Below, piece after piece: positions 5,053-12,877 of a stretch of 17,820 nt of DNA. Location: the NCBI GenBank assembly GCA_023435825.1, contig JAEZMB010000089.1, positions 1-17,820 on the forward strand, read 5' to 3'. A model generated the notes under the pieces. It ran no database searches and was not told the DNA's origin. It saw nothing but the letters and a program-made list of their open reading frames with translations. Each line of letters starts with the position of its first letter. Position 1 is the first letter of the stretch. The position numbers and the translations under genes were made by a program. Source of the stretch: Pseudomonadota bacterium. Its GTDB lineage: Bacteria; Desulfobacterota; Desulfovibrionia; Desulfovibrionales; Desulfovibrionaceae.

Positions 5053-5529
5053 ATGCCCGACTTCGAGGCCGCCGTGGCCCGAATCCACGCCATCGCTGGC
5101 ACCCGCACCCAGGTCGAGCTCGCCACGCTGCTCGGCGTGCGCCAATCCAGTATTTCCGACGCCAAGCGCCGGGCCAGCGTGCCGGCCTCCTGGCTTGTGA
5201 CCCTCTACGGCCTCCGGCAGGCCAATCCGACTTGGATCACCACCGGCCAGGGACGGCCCTACCTGACCGAGGACGAGAGCCGCGAACTGGTGGGCGCGCC
5301 GATTGCCCCGGCCCCGGCTCCCCGAGCTGAGCCGGCGACCCTCGACGACCTCCTGGCCCAGGCCCGGGCCATGCTCGGCCCCGGTCGCGAAATCATGATT
5401 GTGCCGGCCGGCGCGCGGGTGGCCGTGGATCTGCCCCGGGCCGTCTACACCATGGACGACATGGAGTTTACCCGGCCGGTCCCGGAAATCCCGGACCTGC
5501 GACAGCTGCCCCGCGTTCAGGCGGCGTAG
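5053..5529 (+). CDS. HTH regulator with a CI-repressor-like DNA-binding domain
   Basis: A 158-residue protein with AAGGAG 6-7 nt before the ATG. Residues of about 5-70 match the pattern of the phage CI repressor HTH domain: QVELATLLGVRQSSISDAKR (recognition helix near SSISDAKR), then VPASWLVTLYGL, then the signature-like PTWITTGQGRPYL. The rest is Pro/Ala-rich and then acidic, with no Ser-Lys protease domain, so it should not self-cleave. Being in the early operon, it would be made after induction and could act as an antirepressor or second switch. That role is inference. Confidence 0.75.
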   Translation: MPDFEAAVARIHAIAGTRTQVELATLLGVRQSSISDAKRRASVPASWLVTLYGLRQANPTWITTGQGRPYLTEDESRELVGAPIAPAPAPRAEPATLDDLLAQARAMLGPGREIMIVPAGARVAVDLPRAVYTMDDMEFTRPVPEIPDLRQLPRVQAA

Positions 5530-5539
5530 GGAGGCCGCC

Positions 5540-5704
5540 ATGCACGACGCTACCGACGCGACCTACCGCCGCCTCACCCGTATCGGCATGATCCTCGGGG
5601 CGGCCCTGGTGGCCGTGATGATCGTCAAGGCTGCACAGGCCCCAACCTCCATCCCCAAAACGCAGGACGCATGCGCCTACGGCATGTGCAAGGTGGAGCC
5701 ATGA
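5540..5704 (+). CDS. Small single-pass membrane protein
   Basis: A 54-residue protein with AGGGAGG before the ATG. Residues of about 15-33 (IGMILGAALVAVMIVKAA) form one membrane helix after a charged N-terminus. A short tail with two Cys (DACAYGMCK) follows. The next gene starts in its stop codon (ATGA), so the two are translationally coupled. Function unknown. Confidence 0.6.
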   Translation: MHDATDATYRRLTRIGMILGAALVAVMIVKAAQAPTSIPKTQDACAYGMCKVEP

Positions 5705-5982
5705 GCACGTGCATGCATTGCGGCCACTACCAGAGCGGCTACTGCGACTGGCTGGCCGGCATGGCCCGGGAGGGCGTGATCGCCGTGGGCGTGGAGTTGC
5801 CCCGGTCGTGCCTTGACGAAATCCGGGTGCCCGTGCCGCCGGATTTCTGCTGTACCGAGATCGAAGACCACAGCCCGGCGGCGCAGGCGGAAGCGCTGCG
5901 GGACGCCGAGGCCGAAGAGCGGAGGAGGGCCGGACCCCTGCATCTTTCCCCGCCTCCCGCCTCTCTGCACACCCACAAATAA
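5701..5982 (+). CDS. Small Cys-rich, probably zinc-binding protein
   Basis: A 93-residue protein. The N-terminus carries CMHCGHYQSGYC (C4, C7, C15), and C37, C50 and C51 follow. The set resembles short zinc-binding phage proteins that describe themselves only by Cys pairs. The C-terminal part is an acidic Ala/Glu/Arg helix and a Pro-rich tail. It overlaps the membrane protein gene by 4 bp. I do not recognise a named family. Confidence 0.6.
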   Translation: MSTCMHCGHYQSGYCDWLAGMAREGVIAVGVELPRSCLDEIRVPVPPDFCCTEIEDHSPAAQAEALRDAEAEERRRAGPLHLSPPPASLHTHK

Positions 5983-5997
5983 CCCCCGGAGGCTGCC

Positions 5998-6195
5998 ATG
6001 CAGGCCACCTCGACCCGTGATCCTATCTACGGGGTCTCGTCGCTCGCCCCTGACAATGAGCGCGCGGAATTTTGCCGGCTGGCGAAGGCCGGGAATCACG
6101 ACGAGGTGCGCCGGCGGCTGGCCGAGGCAGCGGAGGGGATGAGTCGGCGCATCTGGCTGCGACGGCTGGAAGCCCGGGCAAGCGCAACGACCTGA
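5998..6195 (+). CDS. Small basic helical protein, unknown
   Basis: A 65-residue protein with GGAGG 5 nt before the ATG. Residues from about 20 to the end are predicted helical and rich in Arg, Glu and Ala (RRRLAEAAEGMSRRIWLRRL). There are no recognisable motifs. Its place directly before the recombination block suggests an early accessory role only by position. Confidence 0.55.
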   Translation: MQATSTRDPIYGVSSLAPDNERAEFCRLAKAGNHDEVRRRLAEAAEGMSRRIWLRRLEARASATT

Positions 6196-6220
6196 ACACT
6201 ACGAACACACGGAGGAATCC

Positions 6221-7507
6221 ATGACCTACAACAATTTGCAAACCCAGGCCCGGGCAGCCCTGGACGCCGTCGTCGCAACAATGCCCACCGAGGGCAAAGC
6301 GCTGAACACCTACTTGGCCGCCCTGCACAAGCAGCACATTGCGGCCCTGGGCGAGGACGAAGCGTTTGTCCTGGCCGACAAACAGGGCAACATCAAAGCC
6401 TACAAGCAGCGCCTGACCCTTTCCCTGGAAAACGGCGGGCTGGTGCAGCCGGTTTTCAACGGCCCCTGCGTCGTTTCGGCCCAGGGCTATGAGATGTGGG
6501 CCGAGGCCTCCGGCACCTGCGTCATCTTCCCGAAATCCGTGACCGTGGATGGCGTGGAACAGGCCAACCCGCACGTGATTCGCGACCCCAACAACCGGCG
6601 CATCCTCAACATCTACGCCCGCGCCGTCGCCTTCCGGTTCTCATCGAAGGGCCTGCCCATGGTGGCCGACTGGACCACGGCCTACGACGTACCGAGCTAC
6701 CGGTTGATTGACCTCATCGCCAAGGCCAAGAAGACGCCCCAGGCGTTCAAGCTCCTGCCGGCCGACATGGGAACTCCCGAGGAAAAGGGGACGTGGGGAC
6801 GCTACCCCTTCGACGAAACCATGTCCCTGTGGGTCAACAGCGCCCACGACGAAGCGCTGAAGTGGTACGGCGAAATTCTCAACCGCGAGAAAAAGGCCCT
6901 GGATTTTTCACAGACTTTCGCCCGCCGCAACGCCTGCAAACACCTCTCGGGACTCCAGAAGGCTCCCGGAGCCGTGTGGGATATCCCCGTCATCTGTTGG
7001 CGTCCGACCGGCGGAAGCCTCGTAAAATGGGACTCCACCACCTACGCCAATGTGCAACGTCGCATCGAAAGCCTGGGCGAAGGCCAAAACTTCGCCGCCC
7101 TGGGCGAAGGCGAAAAGCCCATGACCATCGAGCTCCGCAAGGGCACGGAGCGCATGGACGACGAGCCGGACATGATCGGGGCCGAAGACGAAGAGCGCGC
7201 CCCCGAACCCGATGCCGCCGCCCTGGATATGGCCCCCGGCCAGAACGGCACTTACGGCCACGCCCCGGACAAGCCGTCCCCGGCCGCCAGCACCGTTCCC
7301 AGCCAGGAAGCCCCGGCCGCGCCGCTCTTGTCCGAAGCCGACGAGAAGGCCCTGGCCAACTATCACACCACCCGGGAGAACTTCCCCGATGAGGACGCCG
7401 AAGCCCGGCGCCGGCTGGGCATCGCCCCCCATGCCGACGTGACGCCGGCCCAAGCCCAGGAACTCTACCGGATCGCCAGCGCCATCGTGGATGGCAGCGA
7501 GTCGTGA
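6221..7507 (+). CDS. Probable phage recombination protein (single-strand annealing type), family unconfirmed
   Basis: A 428-residue protein with GGAGG before the ATG. Residues 1-285 form a compact domain with several aromatic-rich strands (ILNIYARAVAFRF, WTTAYDVPSYRLIDLIAKAK, GTWGRYPFDETMSLWVNSA) and a basic FARRNACKHL helix. From about 300 to 400 there is an acidic, Pro/Ala-rich flexible linker, then a short helical end. The layout and the NPHVIRDPNN...YARAVAF region remind me of RecT/Erf-type annealing proteins, but I see no diagnostic motif, so the call leans on context. It overlaps the Rad50-like gene by 4 bp, and a UvrD-type helicase follows. It could instead be a DNA-binding early protein of unknown fold. 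Confidence 0.45.
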   Translation: MTYNNLQTQARAALDAVVATMPTEGKALNTYLAALHKQHIAALGEDEAFVLADKQGNIKAYKQRLTLSLENGGLVQPVFNGPCVVSAQGYEMWAEASGTCVIFPKSVTVDGVEQANPHVIRDPNNRRILNIYARAVAFRFSSKGLPMVADWTTAYDVPSYRLIDLIAKAKKTPQAFKLLPADMGTPEEKGTWGRYPFDETMSLWVNSAHDEALKWYGEILNREKKALDFSQTFARRNACKHLSGLQKAPGAVWDIPVICWRPTGGSLVKWDSTTYANVQRRIESLGEGQNFAALGEGEKPMTIELRKGTERMDDEPDMIGAEDEERAPEPDAAALDMAPGQNGTYGHAPDKPSPAASTVPSQEAPAAPLLSEADEKALANYHTTRENFPDEDAEARRRLGIAPHADVTPAQAQELYRIASAIVDGSES

Positions 7508-8523
7508 TCGCCGAGGTCTTCGCCCAGAACTTCAAGGGGGCCACGTTCAAGGCCCCCTTGGGGGGGCTGACGTTGGTGGTGGGGCCGAACGGCGCGGGCA
7601 AGTCCTCCCGCTCCCAGGCCATCCAGCTTGCCGTTCTCGGCTACGTTCCAGGCACGGCCAAGCGCAACGCCGACATCATGGACGCCTTCGGCGGCAAGGG
7701 CCAAGAGTTGCGCGTGGGCGTTACCCTGGATTCGGGCCATAAGATCGAGCGGCGGTTCTCGCGCTCTCGGTCCGGCAGCGTGTCCATGGAGACGTTCGCC
7801 GGCGGCGTCAAAGTGAAGGCAGACGAGTTCGCCCGGGCCCTGGCCGGTGTGGCCGTGGTGGACCTGTCCGTCTTCCTCGGCCTCTCGGACCAGAAGAAGA
7901 TCGACGAGCTTTTCCGGCTTTTCCCGCCTGAGGGTGATGTTCGAAGCGTTGCCGAGAAGATCGAGCAGCAAACCAAGTTGCTCAACGGCCTGGAGCGCCA
8001 GGAGCAGGACGCCACCCGGGCCGTCGCCACACTCCAGGCCCAGCGGGCCAAGATCGAACTGCCGGCCGGTACCCTGGCCGAGAAGACCGCCGAGATCGAG
8101 CAGGCCGAAGCCGAATTGCGGCAGGCCCGGGCCGACCTGGAAGCCGAGCGGATCTCCGCCGCCAGGGCGGATGAGCAGGCCCAGGCCGAAGCGCGGCAGG
8201 CCGAGCAGCCGGCCCCACTGGTCCCGGACGCCAGACCAGAACCCAGGCAGGGAGAAGAGCCCTGGGAAGCCCCGTTAGGCTATGGCGCGCCGCCGGCCGC
8301 TGTTCGCACCAGCCTCGCCCCTGCACAGCCCCGGTCACTGCCCCAGGCGCAGCCGCAAGCCCTGGCCCCGAACCCGGCTCAACCCGGGCCGGACGTGGCC
8401 GCCATCCTCGAACGCATCCTTGCCACCATGGAGCGGGCCGGCTGCAGCATGTGCGCCGCGCGCATGGTCATCAAATCCGAACTCAAAAAGGTCGGCCCTG
8501 GCCGGCCCCGGGAGGCGGCATGA
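7504..8523 (+). CDS. Rad50/SbcC-like ATPase, N-terminal half (Walker A, coiled coil, CxxC)
   Basis: A 339-residue protein with a GTG start overlapping the previous stop by 4 bp. It begins like RecF/SMC/Rad50 N-lobes: IAEVFAQNFKG, then the P-loop GPNGAGKSS at 27-35. The FLGLSDQKKIDELFRLFP stretch at 124-141 marks the end of the N-lobe as in SbcC-type ATPases. Residues of about 147-235 are a heptad-like coil (Glu, Ala, Gln, Arg), 236-297 a Pro/Gln-rich linker, and the end holds a helix with Cys314-Ser-Met-Cys317. It has no signature motif or Walker B; these are in the next gene, whose start overlaps this stop. Together they would rebuild one ABC-type head that moves or tethers DNA ends. The CxxC at the break recalls the zinc hook of Rad50 but follows a linker and not a plain coil, so that match is tentative. 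Confidence 0.75.
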   Translation: MIAEVFAQNFKGATFKAPLGGLTLVVGPNGAGKSSRSQAIQLAVLGYVPGTAKRNADIMDAFGGKGQELRVGVTLDSGHKIERRFSRSRSGSVSMETFAGGVKVKADEFARALAGVAVVDLSVFLGLSDQKKIDELFRLFPPEGDVRSVAEKIEQQTKLLNGLERQEQDATRAVATLQAQRAKIELPAGTLAEKTAEIEQAEAELRQARADLEAERISAARADEQAQAEARQAEQPAPLVPDARPEPRQGEEPWEAPLGYGAPPAAVRTSLAPAQPRSLPQAQPQALAPNPAQPGPDVAAILERILATMERAGCSMCAARMVIKSELKKVGPGRPREAA

Positions 8524-9113
8524 GCGACGTTGCCATTCTCGAAAACCAAGTCGCCGGCCTGGAACAACGGCTGCGCAATCTGCGCGGCGAACTGGCCCTG
8601 TTCCAAAAGTCCAAGGGTTTGGAAGAGGCCGCGGACTCCGAGCGCGCCAAGGCCGAAGAGGCCCGCAAGGCCCAGGGCGAAGTTAAAGCGGCGCTTGATG
8701 GTTTGAAGGGCCAAAAGGCCAAGGCCGTTGCCAAAACGTGCGGGGCCCTGGCCGAGGCCATGGGGCAAATCCTGTCTGAGGGGCAGGCGGTCATGCGCAT
8801 CGAGGACGATGGAAGCGTGTTCCTGGGGCAACGGATGCCGGACGGGAGCGTTGTACCACATGCCGGCCTGTCCGGCGGGCAGCGTGTGCTGTTCGACGCG
8901 GCCCTGGCCCATGCGCTCCTCGGCAAGGCCTCGCATCGGTCGCTGATTCTGGAGGCGGCCGAACTGGACCCGGGCCGGCTGGCCCAGGCCTTGGAGCACA
9001 TGGCCGCCAGCAACCCGGGGACGCAGATCGTCATCAACAGTTGCCACGCGCCGGCCGAAGTCCCGGCTGGATGGAATGTGGTGGAGATGGGAGCCGACCA
9101 TGGAAACGCCTAA
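8520..9113 (+). CDS. Rad50/SbcC-like ATPase, C-terminal half (signature, Walker B, His switch)
   Basis: A 197-residue protein whose ATG overlaps the stop of the N-terminal half (ATGA). Residues 1-70 are a coiled coil. Then comes a C-lobe with the ABC signature LSGGQR (117-122), a Walker B-like SLILEAAELD (141-150) and the His switch TQIVINSCHAP with His176. The Walker B is unusual: after the hydrophobic strand there is Glu-Ala-Ala-Glu where Asp-Glu is normal, and the segment up to the D-loop-like LD is two residues short. The pair should form a two-chain ATPase; hydrolysis may be slow or use Glu145 or Glu148. The split cannot be a simple frameshift, because both halves have clean ends and coupled starts. 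Confidence 0.75.
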   Translation: MSDVAILENQVAGLEQRLRNLRGELALFQKSKGLEEAADSERAKAEEARKAQGEVKAALDGLKGQKAKAVAKTCGALAEAMGQILSEGQAVMRIEDDGSVFLGQRMPDGSVVPHAGLSGGQRVLFDAALAHALLGKASHRSLILEAAELDPGRLAQALEHMAASNPGTQIVINSCHAPAEVPAGWNVVEMGADHGNA

Positions 9114-10959
9114 CCCCTCCTGCGCGGCGCGCGCCGCGCTAGATCCCGACCAGCTTGCCGCCGTCACCACCAACGCCAGCCGGGCCCTTGTCCTGGCCGG
9201 GGCCGGAAGCGGTAAGACCCGCGTGCTGACGGAGCGGATTGCCTACCTCATCGAGGAGTGCAAGGCCGCGCCGTCCGAGATCGTGGCCGTCACCTTCACC
9301 CGCAAGGCCGCCGCCGAGATGCGCGAACGGCTGGTGAAGCGGATCGGCAACAAGGCCTACGGCGTGACCATGGGCACCATGCACGCCCTGGCCCTGGTGC
9401 AGCTTCGCCGGTTTGGCGAGTTGATCGGCCTGCGGCCGAACAACATCACAGTCTACAGCGAGTGGGAGGAGGGCGTCTTGCTGCGGCAGGTGGCCCAGGA
9501 AATGGGTGTCCTCAAGGGCAAGGCTTGGAAGGTCCCGAAGAAGGAAATCGACGGGGCTTTCGGCTCCTACTACGCGACCGGCATTGAGCCGTGCGAGTTC
9601 GACAAGCCCTTTGACCTCTTCCGCGCCTTCATGGCCCGGTGCCGCGAGAACAACGCTCTGACCTACGGCGGGCTGCTCACCGGCTTCATGCTGCTCCTGC
9701 CCCGGGTCATGCAGTACCTCGGCTGGCGGCATGTGCTGGTGGACGAGGTACAGGACCTGGACCGGCTGCAGTGGGGACTTATCGAGGCCATGGCCGCCGG
9801 GCTGCCGGCCACGCTGTTCGCGGTCGGGGACGTGGACCAATCCATCTACGCGTGGCGCGGGGCCGCCCCGGAATACCTGGTTGAAAATGTCGACACCTTC
9901 AAGGTGCTGCGGCTGGAGCGGAACTACCGGTCTGGCCAGGGAATCGTCGAGGCAGCAAACCGGCTGATCGGCCATAACACGGCCCGGCTGCCGAAGACCA
10001 TGAAGGCCTGCCGGGAGGATTTCACCCTGCTGGGCCGAGCTCCCGATATGGACAGCTCCCGCGTTGCCCAATGCGTGAAGGCGACGACCACGCAAGGCCC
10101 AAATCCCGGAGACATCGCCGTCCTCGCCCGCAAGCACGTCCTCCTGCAGCGCGTGGCCGAAGAGCTTGACGCCCTGGGCGTGCCGTACCTCTACGTGGGG
10201 CAGAAGGCCGCGCTGACGAACACCGAAGAGTTCCGGCGGTTCCATGCTTTCTTGAAGCTGCTGGTGAACCCCTACGACAACTTCGCGTTCCTGCTCATCC
10301 GGGAAGCCCTGGGCGTCTCGGATGACAAATATGCCGTGCTCCGGGCAAGGGGCGTCCGGGAGGATAAAAGCCACCTGCAGGCGTGGCTTGCCGAGCACCC
10401 GAGCGCGGCCGGGATGGAAGGGAGCGTGGCAAACTTCTTCCGGTTCTGGGCCGAGGGCGATCACGTTGAAGACGCCTGTCGGGAGATTTTCTTCCGGCTG
10501 CACCCCGAAGCTGTGGCCATGGACGCCAACGGCCCGATCTTCGACTTCATCGACACCTACTGCGCAGGCCGTCCTTCGCACGAGCGCACCGTCTTCGCCT
10601 ACCTCGAATGGCTCTCCACCTACGACGTGCAGGACGAGATTCCCGAAGCCGATCCCGACGGCCCCGGCGTCGTCACCCTGGCCACCATCCACGGTTCCAA
10701 GGGCCTGGAATGGCCCTACGTGATCCTGGCCGGCTGCAACGAGGGCATCCTGCCCAGCGAACGCGCCGTGAAATCCGGCGACCTGGAGGAGGAACGCCGA
10801 CTGGCCTACGTGGCCATCACACGGGCCCGGGACTGCCTGACCCTGGCCGTGCGCCCGGAGCGCAGCGAGAAGCCCGGCCGGGATGGCCAGATGCAGGTCT
10901 ACGTGTCCCCGGTGAGCCGGTTCGTGGCCGAGGCCATGGGAGGGGGAGGCGCGGAGTGA
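9100..10959 (+). CDS. UvrD/PcrA-type superfamily 1 DNA helicase
   Basis: A 619-residue 3'-5' helicase with all expected motifs: Q18 of the Q motif (LDPDQLAAV), motif I AGAGSGKT (33-40), Ia VTFTRKAAAEM (64-74), II VLVDEVQD (212-219), III AVGDVDQSIYAWRG (241-254), IV RLERNYRS (271-278), V in VTLATIHGSKGLEWP, and VI RRLAYVAITRARD near the end. It is shorter than cellular UvrD (about 720), mainly through compact 1B/2B insertions and no C-terminal extension. ATG 9100 is chosen with GGGAG upstream; it overlaps the Rad50-like gene by 14 bp. Position argues for a joint role with the annealing and Rad50-like proteins in phage DNA recombination or replication. No nuclease domain is attached. Confidence 0.93.
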   Translation: METPNPSCAARAALDPDQLAAVTTNASRALVLAGAGSGKTRVLTERIAYLIEECKAAPSEIVAVTFTRKAAAEMRERLVKRIGNKAYGVTMGTMHALALVQLRRFGELIGLRPNNITVYSEWEEGVLLRQVAQEMGVLKGKAWKVPKKEIDGAFGSYYATGIEPCEFDKPFDLFRAFMARCRENNALTYGGLLTGFMLLLPRVMQYLGWRHVLVDEVQDLDRLQWGLIEAMAAGLPATLFAVGDVDQSIYAWRGAAPEYLVENVDTFKVLRLERNYRSGQGIVEAANRLIGHNTARLPKTMKACREDFTLLGRAPDMDSSRVAQCVKATTTQGPNPGDIAVLARKHVLLQRVAEELDALGVPYLYVGQKAALTNTEEFRRFHAFLKLLVNPYDNFAFLLIREALGVSDDKYAVLRARGVREDKSHLQAWLAEHPSAAGMEGSVANFFRFWAEGDHVEDACREIFFRLHPEAVAMDANGPIFDFIDTYCAGRPSHERTVFAYLEWLSTYDVQDEIPEADPDGPGVVTLATIHGSKGLEWPYVILAGCNEGILPSERAVKSGDLEEERRLAYVAITRARDCLTLAVRPERSEKPGRDGQMQVYVSPVSRFVAEAMGGGGAE

Positions 10960-11198
10960 TGGACTCTTACGAACACGCCTTCTCCTTCGAAGCAATCACA
11001 CACGAGTCCCTGGACTTGGCCCGCCTCCTCATTCTTGAGGCCTATCCCTTGGAAGTGATTTGGGGCCTGCGCGCCATCGCCGACGCCCTGATCGAAACCC
11101 AGGGATTCGAGCCGATCTTCCGGGATTGCGTCGCCCGGGCCAAGGAGCACGTGCGGGCCAGCCGCAACGGCTACAACCTCCCGGCGGTGGCGGCATGA
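10959..11198 (+). CDS. Small helical protein, unknown
   Basis: A 79-residue, mostly helical protein (ESLDLARLLILEAYPLEVIW, then ALIETQGFEPIFRDCVARAK). Its ATG shares one base with the helicase stop (TGATG), so translation is coupled to the helicase. It has no motif or membrane segment. It may be a helicase partner, judged only from coupling. Confidence 0.6.
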   Translation: MDSYEHAFSFEAITHESLDLARLLILEAYPLEVIWGLRAIADALIETQGFEPIFRDCVARAKEHVRASRNGYNLPAVAA

Positions 11199-11371
11199 GC
11201 GACCCCCTGCGCCGCCTCACCCCCGCCGAGATGCGCCAAGTCAACGACGCCGTGGCCGACCTCACGCAAGTCATCAAGTCCGCCAAACGGGCACACGCCA
11301 CCAAACGCAAGGAGGCCACATGCACGAGCAAAAGCGCACCGTCCAAGCAAACCGCCTGCGCCGCCGCGTGA
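11195..11371 (+). CDS. Very small Lys/Ala-rich protein, unknown
   Basis: A 58-residue protein whose ATG overlaps the previous stop by 4 bp. Residues 8-35 form a helix (LTPAEMRQVNDAVADLTQVI), followed by a Lys/Ala/Ser/Thr tail with two Cys. The last 52 nt are shared with the next gene in another frame, so the tail is constrained by both or is of little importance. Confidence 0.5.
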   Translation: MSDPLRRLTPAEMRQVNDAVADLTQVIKSAKRAHATKRKEATCTSKSAPSKQTACAAA

Positions 11372-11472
11372 AGGCCCTGGAGCAACAGGCCGCGCCCTGG
11401 CCGCATCGGGAGCGGGCGCGGCGGCAGTTGCGGAAGATCGAAGGAAAAACCACCAGATCGGTGAATGAATAG
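11320..11472 (+). CDS. Tiny basic protein (50 residues), unknown
   Basis: ATG at 11320 has GGAGG 5 nt upstream, the best ribosome binding site of this group. The product is strongly basic (MHEQKRTVQANRLRRRVKAL and on to RARRQLRKIEGK) and probably one long helix, so it may bind nucleic acid. It begins inside the preceding gene (52-nt overlap in another frame) and ends 9 nt before the next start. Confidence 0.5.
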   Translation: MHEQKRTVQANRLRRRVKALEQQAAPWPHRERARRQLRKIEGKTTRSVNE

Positions 11473-11481
11473 GGAGAATCC

Positions 11482-12357
11482 ATGGAAGCCAGAACCGACA
11501 CCCAGCCCCAAACCCAAGCCCCGCCCCTCGCCGGACAGCCGCCCCGGGCCGCCCGGTCCCGAAAACCGGCGGACGGCCCGGCGGTCGAACCCGGTCCGGC
11601 CCCGACCGGGGAGGCCGCGGCCTCCAAAGCGGACCAGGCCGACCCCGCGCCCCTGAACCTGTCCATTGCCACCGTCGCCGCCGGCGTCCACGCCGAGATC
11701 CCCTACGAATCCGACGTGGCCCTGGCTCACTGGCGCGAGAGCGTCATGGACCGGGCCGAGCGTGCCCGGGCCCAGGATGCGCTGCTGGCCCAAATCGACG
11801 ACCTCACCGCCGAGGTCACGGCCTACGCCGACGAGATGGGCGAACTGCTGGACGAGCTCAAGCGGGCCAACCTGCCGCCGGACTTGGCCTGTACCGCGAA
11901 AAACCTGCTCATGCTCATCGAGATCGACAAAGGCATGACCGTCAAGGCCATCGCCGAGGCGTTGCAGACCGTGGCCTATGACATGAAGTCCCGGTTCATC
12001 TCCAAATACAAGGGTAAGGTCAAAGCCGTCCTGTCCTGCGCCTCCGACCCTGACGACTACGATTCCATGATCGTCTCGGCCGAGGTCTCGCCCGAGACTC
12101 CGGCCCAGACCACCGGTGGCCGTCTTACGCTGGCCACGGACGGCTCCATCGTCACCCGACGCGAGTCGGCGGCGGCGTTCCAACTCAAGCTGCAGGAACC
12201 GGAGCCTGACCCCCTGGTGGAAATGTGCGGCGAGGCCAAGGGCGCGGCCCTGCGCGAACTGCTGGCCGACAACGGCATCCGCGAGTTCACGATGGGGACC
12301 GGCGGGAACGCGGTCAAAATCAAGCTGGCCGGAGGCCGGGCGAAGAAGGCGGCGTAG
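11482..12357 (+). CDS. Unknown 291-residue protein with coiled coil
   Basis: GGGAG lies upstream of the ATG. Residues 1-65 are Pro/Ala-rich and look disordered. Of about 75-135, a long helical stretch (RARAQDALLAQIDDLTAEV...MGELLDELKRAN) suggests a coiled coil and oligomer. Residues 140-185 are also helical. A C-terminal part (200-291) includes a strand-rich segment and ends basic (KIKLAGGRAKKAA). No catalytic motif is visible and I do not recognise the family. As the largest unknown gene of the early operon downstream of the recombination block, it could be a DNA- or RNA-binding accessory factor. Confidence 0.65.
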   Translation: MEARTDTQPQTQAPPLAGQPPRAARSRKPADGPAVEPGPAPTGEAAASKADQADPAPLNLSIATVAAGVHAEIPYESDVALAHWRESVMDRAERARAQDALLAQIDDLTAEVTAYADEMGELLDELKRANLPPDLACTAKNLLMLIEIDKGMTVKAIAEALQTVAYDMKSRFISKYKGKVKAVLSCASDPDDYDSMIVSAEVSPETPAQTTGGRLTLATDGSIVTRRESAAAFQLKLQEPEPDPLVEMCGEAKGAALRELLADNGIREFTMGTGGNAVKIKLAGGRAKKAA

Positions 12358-12361
12358 GGCC

Positions 12362-12580
12362 ATGGGTCAGCTGAAATGCACCATCGTCATTATCGGCGAC
12401 GAAGATGATAAGACGGCAACCGCGTTGTTCGAGTTCGACCCGCCGTTAAATGACGACGGTAAGTACATGGAGTCTGGCGTTGGTGCTATGGCAAATATCA
12501 TCTTGAAAGCAATCGAGAGGAGCACCACGGAACAACAGCGCAAGATCGTGTCCAGCAGTGGTGTAGAGGTGGAGTGGTAG
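12362..12580 (+). CDS. Small acidic protein, unknown
   Basis: A 72-residue protein starting 4 nt after the previous stop. An N-terminal strand (LKCTIVIIGDEDDKTATALF), an acidic loop, then a helix (GAMANIILKAIERSTTEQQ) give a small alpha/beta shape. Base composition here and in the next gene is closer to neutral than in the GC-rich block before it, hinting at a separately acquired pair. Confidence 0.55.
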   Translation: MGQLKCTIVIIGDEDDKTATALFEFDPPLNDDGKYMESGVGAMANIILKAIERSTTEQQRKIVSSSGVEVEW

Positions 12581-12582
12581 CC

Positions 12583-12780
12583 ATGGGACGCAACGACATG
12601 ATCGAGGTTGAAGACCTGGAGTTCCGCCATGAGACGGAAATGGCCATCATCGTCGTGGATGGAGTTCGGTCGGTTGGCCTACCCAAGAGCCAGATAGAAT
12701 GGCCCGAGGACGCCAGCCAAGGGGATTTCATTGCGGTGTCCATGCCTGAATGGTTGGCCCTGGATAAGGGCCTGACCTAA
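12583..12780 (+). CDS. Small acidic protein, unknown
   Basis: A 65-residue protein. ATG 12583 is preferred over the in-frame GTG at 12574 because GGAG lies 8 nt before it. Beta-strand pairs dominate (MIEVEDLEFRHETEMAIIVV) and the C-terminal part carries DFIAVSMPEWLALDKG. It is the last gene before a terminator. Family not recognised. Confidence 0.5.
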   Translation: MGRNDMIEVEDLEFRHETEMAIIVVDGVRSVGLPKSQIEWPEDASQGDFIAVSMPEWLALDKGLT

Positions 12781-12839
12781 CCCCGCCCCTGACCGGCCCT
12801 GTCCCGCGAGGGGCCGGGATTGAGGCGAGGACATGCAAC

Positions 12840-12863
12840 AGCCGGCCCATGGTCGGCTTTTTT
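12840..12863 (+). terminator. Rho-independent terminator closing the early operon
   Basis: AGCCGGCC and GGTCGGCT form an 8-bp stem (one G-T pair) with a CAT loop, followed by six T (12858-12863). A second hairpin without T run, CCGGCCC/GGGCCGG (12793-12799 with 12811-12817), lies just upstream. The next gene's ribosome binding site follows within 10 bases, so that gene depends on read-through or antitermination unless an unseen promoter exists. Confidence 0.8.
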
Positions 12864-12877
12864 ATTGGGAGGACGCC

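Noticed and set aside
4902..5330. A 142-codon plus-strand frame
   Set aside because: It overlaps the HTH regulator at 5053 in another frame, is Pro/Gly/Arg-rich and has no ribosome site.
9139..10995. A 618-codon minus-strand frame
   Set aside because: It is the antisense shadow of the UvrD-type helicase, which carries every helicase motif.
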